Of a stretch of 64,000 nt of DNA, positions 46,378 through 54,627 are shown one piece after another. Made by a program: the position numbers and the translations under genes. The notes under the pieces are model-generated. The model did no database searches. It saw nothing but the letters and a program-made list of their open reading frames with translations, and was not told where the DNA came from. The DNA is taken from NCBI RefSeq assembly GCF_027270315.1, contig NZ_CP114413.1, forward strand, positions 6,510,001 through 6,574,000. The letters are read 5' to 3'. Within the stretch, counting starts at the first letter, position 1. Each line of letters starts with the position of its first letter. This DNA comes from Streptomyces cinnabarinus (GTDB taxonomy: Bacteria; Actinomycetota; Actinomycetes; Streptomycetales; Streptomycetaceae).

Positions 46378-47223
46378 TTACTGAACGATGGTCCCGATCT
46401 TCGGGGCCTGCTCGTTCTTGTAGTCGGCCGGGCCGAAGTTCTCCTTGACGGCCGTCTCCCAGGCGCCGTCGCTGACCATCTTCTCCAGCGCGTCGTTGAT
46501 CTTGTTGACGGTCTCGGTGTCGCCCTTCTTGACGCCGACGCCGTAGTTCTCGTTGCTCAGCTTCAGGCCCGCGAGCTTGAACTGGCCCTTGTACTGGTCC
46601 TGCGCGGCGAAGCCCGCGAGGATCGAGTCGTCGGTGGTGACCGCGTCGACGGCACCGCTCTGCAGACCGGCGATGCACTCCGAGTACGTGCCGTACTCCT
46701 TGAGCTGGGCGTCGGGGGCGATCTCGTCCTTGACGTTCTGCGCCGAGGTCGAGCCGGTGACCGAGCAGAGCTTCTTGCCGTTGAGGTCGGTGCCCTCGGC
46801 GATGTCCGAGTCAGCCTTGACCAGCAGGTCCTGGTGGGCCAGCAGGTACGGGCCGGCGAAGTCGACCTTCTCCTTGCGCTCGTCGGTGATGGAGTAGGTG
46901 GCGGCGATGAAGTCGACGTCGCCACGGGCGAGCGCGTTCTCGCGGTCGGCGCTCTTGGTCTCGATGAACTCGATCTGGTTGGGCTCGTAGCCGAGTTCGC
47001 CCGCCACGAAGGTGGCTACGTCGACGTCGAAGCCGGAGAAGGAACCGTCGGGCTCCTTCAGGCCGAGGCCGGGCTGGTCGTACTTGATGCCGACCTTGAT
47101 CTTGTCGCCGCCGCTGGAACCCGAGTCGGCGCTGTCGCTGTCGTCGTCGCCGCCACAGGCCGTGGCGGTCAGGGAGAGGACGAACGCGGCGGCGGCCGCG
47201 GCGGTGACCTTGCGGAGCTTCAT
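46378..47223 (-). CDS. gluB: Glutamate-binding lipoprotein GluB
   Basis: 281 residues from ATG 47223, with AAAGGA 8 bases upstream. Signal peptide with lipobox TATACGG, then an Asp/Ser/Gly-rich linker (DDDSDSADSGSSGGD). The type II binding fold of the polar amino-acid family is shown by KVGIKYDQPGLGLK, FSGFDVDVATFVAGELGY and DFIAATYSITDERKEKVDFAGPYLLAHQDLLV. It captures glutamate outside the membrane and passes it to GluCD. Confidence 0.94.
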   Translation of the reverse strand: MKLRKVTAAAAAAFVLSLTATACGGDDDSDSADSGSSGGDKIKVGIKYDQPGLGLKEPDGSFSGFDVDVATFVAGELGYEPNQIEFIETKSADRENALARGDVDFIAATYSITDERKEKVDFAGPYLLAHQDLLVKADSDIAEGTDLNGKKLCSVTGSTSAQNVKDEIAPDAQLKEYGTYSECIAGLQSGAVDAVTTDDSILAGFAAQDQYKGQFKLAGLKLSNENYGVGVKKGDTETVNKINDALEKMVSDGAWETAVKENFGPADYKNEQAPKIGTIVQ

Positions 47224-47303
47224 GGTGAACATCCTTTGTCTGGTGAAGAGAGGCGAGCCGTCAGTGCGGGTGACGCAGGGTCGTCGAGGACGTCGATGCG
47301 CCG

Positions 47304-48080
47304 TCAGTGGTGCAGGATCTTGGACAGGAAGTCCTTGGCACGGTCGCTGCGCGGGTTGCTGAAGAACTGGTCCGGCACAGCCTCTTCGACGATTCGACCG
47401 TCCGCCATGAACACCACTCGATTGGCGGCCGAACGAGCGAAGCCCATCTCGTGGGTGACGACGATCATGGTCATGCCGTCACGGGCGAGCTGCTGCATGA
47501 CCTCCAGCACCTCGTTGATCATCTCCGGGTCGAGGGCCGAGGTCGGCTCGTCGAAGAGCATGACCTTCGGCTCCATCGCGAGGGCGCGTGCGATGGCCAC
47601 GCGCTGCTGCTGGCCGCCGGAGAGCTGGGCGGGGTACTTGTCCGCCTGGTTGGCCACACCCACCCGGTCGAGCAGCTTGCGGGCCTTCTCCTCGGCCTTC
47701 TTCTTCTCGGTCTTGCGGACCTTGACCTGGCCCAGCATGACGTTCTCGAGCACGGTCTTGTGCGCGAAGAGATTGAACGACTGGAAGACCATGCCGACGT
47801 CGGCACGGAGCCGGGCCAGCTCCTTGCCCTCGTCGGGCAGCGGTTTGCCGTCGAGGACGATCGTCCCCGAGTCGATCGTCTCCAGGCGGTTGATGGCGCG
47901 GCACAGGGTGGACTTGCCGGACCCGGAGGGTCCGATGACCACGACGACTTCGCCGCGGGCGATCGTCAGGTCGATGTCCTGGAGCACGTGCAACGCGCCG
48001 AAATGCTTGTTGACACTCTTCAGGACGACCAGGTCGCCGGTCGCGGCCACATCTTCCTTGGCCACCGATACTTCGGTCAT
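47304..48080 (-). CDS. gluA: Glutamate ABC transporter ATPase GluA
   Basis: 258 residues. Walker A GPSGSGKST near residue 50, Q-loop VFQSFNLFAHKTV, signature LSGGQQQR, Walker B VMLFDEPTSALDP, and H-loop VVTHEMGF. The first 17 residues (MTEVSVAKEDVAATGDL) are a short extension. It powers the GluBCD importer at the inner face of the membrane. First gene of the operon; the intergenic region upstream carries a promoter and hairpin. Confidence 0.95.
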   Translation of the reverse strand: MTEVSVAKEDVAATGDLVVLKSVNKHFGALHVLQDIDLTIARGEVVVVIGPSGSGKSTLCRAINRLETIDSGTIVLDGKPLPDEGKELARLRADVGMVFQSFNLFAHKTVLENVMLGQVKVRKTEKKKAEEKARKLLDRVGVANQADKYPAQLSGGQQQRVAIARALAMEPKVMLFDEPTSALDPEMINEVLEVMQQLARDGMTMIVVTHEMGFARSAANRVVFMADGRIVEEAVPDQFFSNPRSDRAKDFLSKILHH

Positions 48081-48094
48081 CGCTCTCAGGCTCC

Positions 48095-48144
48095 GTCCTC
48101 CTCGGTTTCGGAGGACACTAATAACCGTATCCGACCTGCGTCAT
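48095..48144 (-). promoter_or_regulatory. Candidate gluA promoter and overlapping hairpin
   Basis: On the minus strand ATGACG (48144-48139), an 18-bp spacer and TAGTGT (48120-48115) form a possible promoter. GTCCTCC/GGAGGAC arms (48095-48101 and 48110-48116) form a 7-bp inverted repeat across the expected start site. A looser pair of ATTAGTCC/GGACACTAAT arms spans the promoter. The rest of the 48145-48379 gap up to the divergent response regulator has TTGACG at 48263 but no clear -10. Confidence 0.4.
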
Positions 48145-48379
48145 TAGTCCTGAGGGGAATTTGAGCATCACGATCCGGTAGCAATCAGACACGTGTCGTA
48201 GCACTTGCGACCTGGGCGCGTACCGGGTGGATAACGACAAGCCCCGCGCAACCGGAACCCACTTGACGGCGTCAGCATCAATCAGCGTGACTGCCATGTG
48301 CACGCGCGCGCGTGCCGAGTCATGTCCGGATCATGCTCGGTGATCAACCCGTACGGCCGATGAACAGGAGGGGGACGGG

Positions 48380-49066
48380 ATGAGACTGCTCCTCGTCGAG
48401 GACGACAACCATGTCGCCGCCGCCCTGTCCGCGGTTCTGGCGCGGCACGGCTTCGACGTCACCCATGCCCGCAGTGGCGAGGAGGCGCTCCAGGCGCTGG
48501 TCCCGGAGGGCGCCGGATTCGGTGTCGTCCTGCTCGACCTCGGCCTGCCCGACCAGGACGGCTACGAGGTCTGCGGCAAGATCCGCAAGCGCACCAGCAC
48601 CCCCGTGATCATGGTGACCGCCCGCTCCGACGTGCGCTCCCGCATCCACGGCCTCAACCTCGGCGCCGACGACTATGTCGTCAAGCCGTACGACACCGGC
48701 GAACTGCTCGCCCGGATCCACGCCGTCAGCCGGCGCAGCGTCCACGAGGACCCGGCGGCCGCGGCGGACACCGTGCTGCGGCTGGGCTCGGTGCACATCG
48801 AGCTGCCGACCCGGCAGGTCAGAGTGGACGGCTCGGTCGTCCAACTGACCCGCAAGGAGTTCGACCTGCTGGCGCTGCTCGCCCAGCGGCCGGGTGTGGT
48901 CTTCCGGCGGGAGCAGATCATCAGCGAGGTGTGGCGGACCAGCTGGGAGGGGACCGGACGCACCCTGGAGGTCCATGTCGCCTCCCTGCGCGCCAAGCTG
49001 CGGATGCCGGCCCTGATCGAGACCGTGCGCGGCGTCGGCTACCGGCTCGTCGCCCCGGCCGCCTAG
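48380..49066 (+). CDS. OmpR-family response regulator
   Basis: 228 residues, with GGAGGGGG close upstream of ATG 48380. Receiver at 1-120: acidic pair in LLLVEDDNHV, phosphoacceptor Asp53 in LLDLGLPDQDG, Thr in MVTARSD, Lys in VVKPYDTGE. The C-terminal winged helix (about 135-225) is the OmpR/PhoB type: LTRKEFDLLALLAQRPGVVFRREQIISEVW and HVASLRAKL, IETVRGVGYRLV. The partner kinase starts 9 bases later. It is divergent from gluABCD and may regulate it, though the signal is unknown. Confidence 0.93.
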   Translation: MRLLLVEDDNHVAAALSAVLARHGFDVTHARSGEEALQALVPEGAGFGVVLLDLGLPDQDGYEVCGKIRKRTSTPVIMVTARSDVRSRIHGLNLGADDYVVKPYDTGELLARIHAVSRRSVHEDPAAAADTVLRLGSVHIELPTRQVRVDGSVVQLTRKEFDLLALLAQRPGVVFRREQIISEVWRTSWEGTGRTLEVHVASLRAKLRMPALIETVRGVGYRLVAPAA

Positions 49067-49075
49067 CGGGTACGG

Positions 49076-50467
49076 GTGCGCACTCGACTCCTCCCGCTGC
49101 TCATCGTCCTGATGGCGGCCGTACTGCTGGCGCTCGGGGTGCCGCTCGCCGTGAGCCTGGCCGCCGCCCAGCAGCAGAAGGTGGTCGTCGACCGGATCGA
49201 CGACACCGCGTATTTCGCGGCGATCACCCGCTCCGTGATGGACACCTCCCAGGGGCACCGCGACGAGGGCCGCAACCTCAGCCATGCCCTGGAGAGCTAC
49301 TACGGCGTCTACGGCATCCGCGCAGGCGTCTTCCTGCCCGGGGACACCCCGCTGGCCAACGCGCCGGAGACCTGGTTCCTGCCCGAGACGGGCGAGGTGC
49401 GCGAGGCCTTCGAGGAGGCGCTGCTCAGCCGGCGCAGCCACGACCCGGAGCAGGTGTGGCCGTGGCAGCGGGGCCGTCTCGTCGTCGCCTCACCGGTCGT
49501 CCGGGACGGCGATGTCGTCGCGGTCGTCGTCACCGACTCGCCCACCGGGGAGATGCGCTCGCGGATCCTGCACGGCTGGCTGGTCATCGCCGCAGGCGAG
49601 TTCGCCGCGATGCTGCTGGCCGTCGGCGCGGCCCTCCGGCTCACCGGCTGGGTGCTGCGGCCCGTGCGCGTCCTGGACGCCACCACCCACGCGATCGCGA
49701 GCGGTCGTCTGAAGTCCAGGGTCGCGGCGGCCGGCGGACCGCCGGAACTACGGCGCCTGGCCCGGTCGTTCAACGAGATGGCGGACAACGTCGAGGACGT
49801 GCTGGAGCAGCAGCGCGCCTTCGTCGCCGACGCCTCGCACCAGCTGCGCAACCCCCTGTCCGCGCTGCTGCTGCGGATCGAGCTGCTCGCCCTCGAACTG
49901 CCCGAGGGCAATGAGGAGATCGCCTCGGTGCAGGCCGAGGGCAAACGCCTCGCCCAGGTGCTGGACGATCTGCTCGACCTGGCGCTCGCCGAGCACACCG
50001 CGGCCGAGCTCCGGCTCATCGACATCGGCGAGCTGGCCGCGGAACGGGTCGCCGCCTGGTCGCCCACGGCCGAGGCCAAGGGCGTGACGCTGGTCGGGGA
50101 GTGCCCGGCGACGACCGCGTGGGTCGACCCGGTGGCGCTGTCGTCCGCGCTGGACGCGGTGATCGACAACGCCGTGAAGTTCACGCCCGAGGACCAGCGC
50201 GTGGAGGTGACCGTCGCCTCCAACGGCGACACCGCCACCGTCGTCGTCACCGACCTCGGTCCCGGACTGACCGACGAGGAGCTCGTCCGTATCGGCGACC
50301 GCTTCTGGCGCAGCGGCCACCACCAGAACATCAAGGGCTCCGGCCTCGGCCTGTCCATCTCCCGGGCCCTGCTCTCGGCGGGCGGTGGGACCATCGCGTA
50401 CGCCCGTCATGAACCGCACGGACTGAAGGTGACGGTACGGGTGCCGCGGGGCGGGTCGGCGGCGTGA
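49076..50467 (+). CDS. Sensor histidine kinase
   Basis: 463 residues from GTG 49076. Two transmembrane segments (about 5-30 and 170-195) flank an extracytoplasmic domain of about 140 residues. A HAMP domain follows (about 196-250), then the H-box ADASHQLRNPLSALLLRIELL with phosphoacceptor His255. The HATPase has N-box DAVIDNAVKFTP, DLGPGLTDEEL and GSGLGLSISRALL. It should phosphorylate the preceding OmpR-type regulator. It converges, with 18 bases between, on a TAXI binding-protein gene, a possible sensory partner. Confidence 0.93.
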   Translation: MRTRLLPLLIVLMAAVLLALGVPLAVSLAAAQQQKVVVDRIDDTAYFAAITRSVMDTSQGHRDEGRNLSHALESYYGVYGIRAGVFLPGDTPLANAPETWFLPETGEVREAFEEALLSRRSHDPEQVWPWQRGRLVVASPVVRDGDVVAVVVTDSPTGEMRSRILHGWLVIAAGEFAAMLLAVGAALRLTGWVLRPVRVLDATTHAIASGRLKSRVAAAGGPPELRRLARSFNEMADNVEDVLEQQRAFVADASHQLRNPLSALLLRIELLALELPEGNEEIASVQAEGKRLAQVLDDLLDLALAEHTAAELRLIDIGELAAERVAAWSPTAEAKGVTLVGECPATTAWVDPVALSSALDAVIDNAVKFTPEDQRVEVTVASNGDTATVVVTDLGPGLTDEELVRIGDRFWRSGHHQNIKGSGLGLSISRALLSAGGGTIAYARHEPHGLKVTVRVPRGGSAA

Positions 50468-50485
50468 ACAGCCCGAGCGACGCCG

Positions 50486-51481
50486 CTACGGCTTGACCGA
50501 GCGGTAGTAGCGCCGGGCTCCCTCGTGCAGCGGGAGCGGGTCGGTGTAGATCGCGGTGCGTACGTCGACCAGCTGGGCGGAGTGGACGTGCGCGCCGATG
50601 CCGTCGCGGCTGTCCAGCACGGTCCGTGTCAGCCACTCGGTGAGCCGGGGATCCAGGTCCTTGCGGGTCACCAGCACGTTGGCCACCGCCATCGTCGCCA
50701 CCGTGGAGCCGTTCTGGATGGTCCGGTAGGCCGACTCCGGCATGTTGGTGGCCCGGTAGTAGCGGGTGGCGCCGCCCTGGGCGTGCACCTTGGCGACCAG
50801 GTCCTCGTCCAGCGGCACGAACCGGAAGGTGGAGGTCTCCGCGATCTCGGTCAGCCCGCGCGTGGGCAGCCCGCCGGACCAGAAGAACGCGTCGAGGCCG
50901 TGCCCCAGCAGGCCGGGCCCGGTGTCGATGCCGTCCGAGCGGGGCGTGATGTCCTCCTCCGGGTCGATGCCGGCCGCCTCCAGCACCCGGGTGGCGATCA
51001 GCCGTACGCCCGAGTCGGGCAGCCCTATGGCGACCCGCTTGCCGCGCAGGTCCTCGACGGAGTCGATGTCGGAGTCCGGCGGCACGACGAGCTGCACATA
51101 GTCGTCGTACAGCCGCGCCACACCGCGCAGCCGGGCGGCGCCGGGACCGTCGGCGAGTTCGTAGGTCTCCACCGCGTCGGCGGCGGCGATGGTGAAGTCG
51201 GCCTCGCCGGTCGCCACCCGCTGCACGTTCTGCTGCGATCCGGCGCTGGTCTGGAGCTCCACCTTCAGGTCGGGCATGTCCCTGGCGAGCTCGGCACGCA
51301 GCCGCTCGCCGTACTCGTGGTAGACGCCCGCCTGGGTGCCCGTGCTGAAGGTGATCGTCCCGCTCGGCGGCTCCTCGCCCAGGGGCAGCAGCCACCACAG
51401 CAGCAGCCCGAGGGCGACGAAGGCGGCGCCCGCGCCCTGGAGGGCCCGGCGCCTGCCGATAGGGGGCAACAGCGTGGACAT
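50486..51481 (-). CDS. TAXI-family TRAP-type solute-binding protein
   Basis: 331 residues from ATG 51481, with AGGA 9 bases upstream. An N-terminal membrane anchor (ALQGAGAAFVALGLLLWWLLPLG) has no clear cleavage site or lipobox. The TAXI binding fold follows: ITFSTGTQAGVYHEYGERL, LQTSAGSQQNVQRVATGEADFTIAAADAV, RLYDDYVQLVVPPDSDIDSVEDLRGKRVAIGLPDSGVRL. Family members bind glutamate/glutamine or organic acids with TRAP permeases. No permease gene is near; a two-component system is. The combination suggests a sensing role. Confidence 0.87.
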   Translation of the reverse strand: MSTLLPPIGRRRALQGAGAAFVALGLLLWWLLPLGEEPPSGTITFSTGTQAGVYHEYGERLRAELARDMPDLKVELQTSAGSQQNVQRVATGEADFTIAAADAVETYELADGPGAARLRGVARLYDDYVQLVVPPDSDIDSVEDLRGKRVAIGLPDSGVRLIATRVLEAAGIDPEEDITPRSDGIDTGPGLLGHGLDAFFWSGGLPTRGLTEIAETSTFRFVPLDEDLVAKVHAQGGATRYYRATNMPESAYRTIQNGSTVATMAVANVLVTRKDLDPRLTEWLTRTVLDSRDGIGAHVHSAQLVDVRTAIYTDPLPLHEGARRYYRSVKP

Positions 51482-51556
51482 GCGGGCGATCCTGCCAGGC
51501 GGTACGCCCCGCTGACCAGGGGCGGCGGCCCGCAGGACGGCCGATAGGGTCGCCGT

Positions 51557-51958
51557 ATGAGCTCCTCGCCCGCCGATCTGGTCCGTGCCTTCCACCACGC
51601 CTTCGGGCTCGACGCCCGCAGTACCCCGACCGAGATCCCGCCGGAAGTGGCCGCGCACCGGGGCGAGTTGCTCGCGGAGGAGGCGGCGGAGGTCGCCGAG
51701 GTCGCCGTGGCCGGACCGCTCGACAGACTGGCGCACGAACTGGCGGACGTGGTGTACGTCGCTTACGGCACCGCCCTCGTCCACGGGATCGACCTCGACG
51801 CGGTGATCGCCGAGGTGCACCGCTCCAACATGACCAAGCTGGGGCCCGACGGACACGTGGCCCGCCGGGCCGACGGCAAGGTCCTCAAGGGCGAGCACTA
51901 CCGGGCCCCGGACGTGGCGGAGGTGCTGCGGCGGCAGGGCTGGGGCGAGAGTTCTTGA
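51557..51958 (+). CDS. MazG-like nucleotide pyrophosphohydrolase family protein
   Basis: 133 residues. The all-alpha NTP pyrophosphatase metal motif is visible as LLAEEAAEVAEVAV ... ELADVVYVAYGTALVHGIDLD, with the EExxE and ExxD acidic residues. The C-terminal segment (NMTKLGPDGHVARRADGKVLKGEHYRAPDV) matches the phosphoribosyl-ATP pyrophosphohydrolase-like group. The likely role is hydrolysis of non-standard nucleoside triphosphates. TAGGGT ends 6 bases before ATG 51557; no ribosome site. Confidence 0.8.
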   Translation: MSSSPADLVRAFHHAFGLDARSTPTEIPPEVAAHRGELLAEEAAEVAEVAVAGPLDRLAHELADVVYVAYGTALVHGIDLDAVIAEVHRSNMTKLGPDGHVARRADGKVLKGEHYRAPDVAEVLRRQGWGESS

Positions 51959-51986
51959 AGGCTCCTGCGCCCTGCAAAGACGTCCG

Positions 51987-52310
51987 CTAAAGGGGCGCCG
52001 CCTCCTCCGCGGCCTCCCGTGGCTCCACCTTCCGCCGTTCCGTCCACCACGTCGCCACCGGCTCCGTGAAGCGTGCGGTGAGGGGGCCGACGATGACGAG
52101 GATGAGGACGTAGGCGGTGGCGAGGGGGCCCAGGGACGACGGTTCGATGCCCGCGCTGACCGCCAGGCCCGCGATGACGATGGAGAACTCGCCGCGGGCC
52201 ACCAGCGCCCCGCCCGCGCGCCAGCGGCCCTTCTCCGAGATACCGGCCCGCCGCGCCGCCCAGTACCCCGTGGCGATCTTCGTCCCGGCGGTGACGACCG
52301 CCAGCGCGAG
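51987..52310 (-). pseudogene. Cation/proton antiporter remnant (C-terminal third only)
   Basis: About 107 residues match the last transmembrane helices of a CPA2/KefB-type antiporter: ALALAVVTAGTKIATGYWAARRAG, ALVARGEFSIVIAGLAVSAGIEP and YVLILVIVGPLTARFTEPVA. Everything upstream, about 300 residues expected, is gone. Homology-like sequence stops abruptly near 52310, where it meets the back of a LuxR-type gene remnant on the opposite strand. No start codon or ribosome site is suitable, so this is a truncated, dead gene. Confidence 0.8.
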
Positions 52311-52595
52311 CGCAAACCGTTCATCTATCCCGGGGCCGAGCGGGCGCTGGTGCGCTCGTACCTGGAGCGGCTGCACGGCGGTGACCGGCTGCCAGAGCGG
52401 CCGGTGACCGAGCGGGAGGAGGAGATCCTCAAGCTGGTCGCCGAGGGGCACACCTCGAAGGAGATCGGTGAGCTGCTCTTCATCAGCGCCAAGACGGTCG
52501 AGCGGCACCGGGCCAACCTGCTCCAGAAGCTGGGCGTGCGGGACCGGCTGGAGCTGACCCGGTACGCGATCCGCGCGGGGCTCATCGAGCCCTGA
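52311..52595 (+). pseudogene. LuxR/NarL-type response regulator remnant (DNA-binding domain only)
   Basis: About 94 residues: linker ERKPFIYPGAERALVRSYLERL followed by a complete LuxR helix-turn-helix (TEREEEILKLVAEGHTSKEIGELLFISAKTVERHRANLLQKLGV). The receiver domain is missing. A GTG at 52350 would be the only internal start and lacks a ribosome site. It abuts the antiporter remnant at about 52310, so one deletion probably removed the 5' halves of both, and perhaps a kinase gene between them. Confidence 0.78.
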
Positions 52596-52643
52596 TGCCA
52601 AGGTCTGGACTAGGGGCGGGCGCCGCGTCATCATGACGCTGCC

Positions 52644-54539
52644 ATGACAACACGGACGAGCTTCCTCAGACGGATGAGCTTCCTCAAGGCGGCCCTGGTC
52701 GCCGTACTCCTCCTGGTCCCCCTGACGTCCGTCCCCGCGCGGGCGGCCGAGGAGGCGGCGGACTGGACGGGCCCGCTCAGCACCCGGGGCCGCTGGATCG
52801 TCGACGCCGACGGCGACCGGTTCAAGCTGCGCTCGGGCAACTGGCACGGCGCCAGCGGCACCTGGAACGGCTCGGGCAGCACCGAGGACGACGCCAACCA
52901 TCACGCGGGCGAGAACTCCGGCCGTATCCCGCTCGGCCTGGACCGCGCGCCCATGGCCGAGATCATCGCCGGGTTCCACGAGATCGGCATCAACAGCATC
53001 CGGCTGCCCTTCTCCAACGAGATGATCCGCGACTCCCGCCCCGTCACGGACGACGCCGTGGCCGCCAACCCGTCCCTGCGCGGAAAGACCCCGCTCCAGG
53101 TCTACGACGTGGTCGTCCGCGAACTCACCGCCGCCGGCCTCGCCGTCATCCTCAACAACCACACCAACACCACCCGCTGGTGCTGCGGAGTCGACGGCAA
53201 CGAACGCTGGAACACCGGCCAGTCCACCGCGGCCTGGGAGACCGACTGGCTCTTCATGGCGAACCGCTACAAGGACAACAAGCGGGTCGTCGGCGCCGAC
53301 CTCTACAACGAGGTCCGCCGCAATGTCTGGGACGACCCCAACTGGGGCCTCGGCGACGACCACGACTGGTTCGCCGCCTCGCAGCGGGTCGCCGACCGCA
53401 TCCTCACGGAGGCGAACCCGGACCTCCTGATCATCGTCGAGGGCATCAACTGGACCGGCATCCCCATCGACGGCTTCGCCCACGAACGCCCCACCCTGGA
53501 GCCGGTACGCCGCCTCTCGCACACCCTCGTCGACTCCGGCAAGCTCGTGTACTCCGCCCACTTCTACGACTACACGGGCCCCAACCACAGCGGCGCCACC
53601 GGCACCGGCGAGACCACCGACCCCCGCTATCGCGACCTGAGTCCGAGCGAACTGATCTCCGTCGTGAACCGCCAGGCCCTCTACGTCGCCTCCGAACCGG
53701 ACCAGCACTTCACCGCTCCCGTCTGGATCAGCGAGTTCGGCGTCGGCGGCCGCGAGGAGACCGGCGCGAAACAGCGCGCCTGGTTCGAGAACTTCGTCGA
53801 CCACCTCATCCGCATGGACGCGGACTTCGCGTACTGGCCCCTCGTCGGCTGGCACGAGGGCCGCAAGGGCAACGGCTGGGCGCTGCTGCACTGGGACGTG
53901 GCGGGCCACCGGATGGGCGTCCACGACGGCGACGACTGGAGGGCGGCCGCCTGGACCCGGCTGACGGCGGCCCAGGGGCGGACCGGACAGGTGGCGCCCG
54001 TGGCCGACTGGTCCATGCTGAGCCCCGACCACGGCGACTTCATCGCCTCCCGGTGGATGCGGGCGCGGCCCGACTGGGACTCCGGCGCCCGCAAGGCCGT
54101 CTGCCCGGACGGGCAGCGCCTGCTGGGCCTCAGCCGCACCGGGAACCGCGGGCTCTGCTCGGACGTTGGCCTGTCGTCGGGGCCGACAGGCGGGTACGAG
54201 GTGGTCGTCGACGAACGGCACGTCCGCCCCGGCCAGGACTGGGCGTCCGGCTACACCAAGCTCCAGTGCCCCGACGGCCATCTGCTCACCGGCTACAGCG
54301 TCCGCGGCTCGGCGGTCTCGGCCGCGCTGTGCTCGGCGGCCCCGGTCGGCGCCACCGGCGGCCGTACGGTCTGGTTCGACCGGGGCGACAACCGCGGGGC
54401 GTCGCCCAAGGGCGGGGACTTCGCGTCCGGCCACTACAAGGGGCAGTGCGCGGACGACGAGTACGCGGCCGGCATCGCGTACACGGGCCGGGTGGGCTCA
54501 CGACGGACACCGGACGCGCTGTACTGCCGTCGGATGTGA
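52644..54539 (+). CDS. Secreted GH5-family glycoside hydrolase
   Basis: 631 residues. Signal peptide with n-region Arg and hydrophobic core (LKAALVAVLLLVPLTSVPARA), cleaved near residue 34. GH5 catalytic domain at about 40-440: acid/base Glu in GADLYNEVRRN, nucleophile Glu in VWISEFGVGG, and substrate His in ILNNHTNTT and VYSAHFYDY. It probably hydrolyses beta-glucans or related polysaccharides outside the cell. The C-terminal 155 residues hold three repeats of about 50 residues, each with a Cys pair (CPDGQRLLGLS, CPDGHLLTGYS, CADDEYAAGIAY), an unrecognised domain that may bind carbohydrate. No clear ribosome site. Confidence 0.87.
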   Translation: MTTRTSFLRRMSFLKAALVAVLLLVPLTSVPARAAEEAADWTGPLSTRGRWIVDADGDRFKLRSGNWHGASGTWNGSGSTEDDANHHAGENSGRIPLGLDRAPMAEIIAGFHEIGINSIRLPFSNEMIRDSRPVTDDAVAANPSLRGKTPLQVYDVVVRELTAAGLAVILNNHTNTTRWCCGVDGNERWNTGQSTAAWETDWLFMANRYKDNKRVVGADLYNEVRRNVWDDPNWGLGDDHDWFAASQRVADRILTEANPDLLIIVEGINWTGIPIDGFAHERPTLEPVRRLSHTLVDSGKLVYSAHFYDYTGPNHSGATGTGETTDPRYRDLSPSELISVVNRQALYVASEPDQHFTAPVWISEFGVGGREETGAKQRAWFENFVDHLIRMDADFAYWPLVGWHEGRKGNGWALLHWDVAGHRMGVHDGDDWRAAAWTRLTAAQGRTGQVAPVADWSMLSPDHGDFIASRWMRARPDWDSGARKAVCPDGQRLLGLSRTGNRGLCSDVGLSSGPTGGYEVVVDERHVRPGQDWASGYTKLQCPDGHLLTGYSVRGSAVSAALCSAAPVGATGGRTVWFDRGDNRGASPKGGDFASGHYKGQCADDEYAAGIAYTGRVGSRRTPDALYCRRM

Positions 54540-54627
54540 CGGGCGGACGGTCCCGGGTGAGCCTCCGGGGTACGGAGAAATCGGCGACCGGGAGGGGCGC
54601 TCCCGGCGCGCCCTTACCCTTGAGGGC

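Noticed and set aside
48118..48303. 61-codon minus-strand ORF upstream of gluA
   Set aside because: It spans the probable promoter, has no leader motif or enriched codon, and ends before the predicted transcript start.
52325..54434. Extension of the antiporter frame on the minus strand through the GH5 gene
   Set aside because: Sequence beyond about 52310 has no membrane helices or antiporter motifs and is antisense to a clear secreted enzyme.
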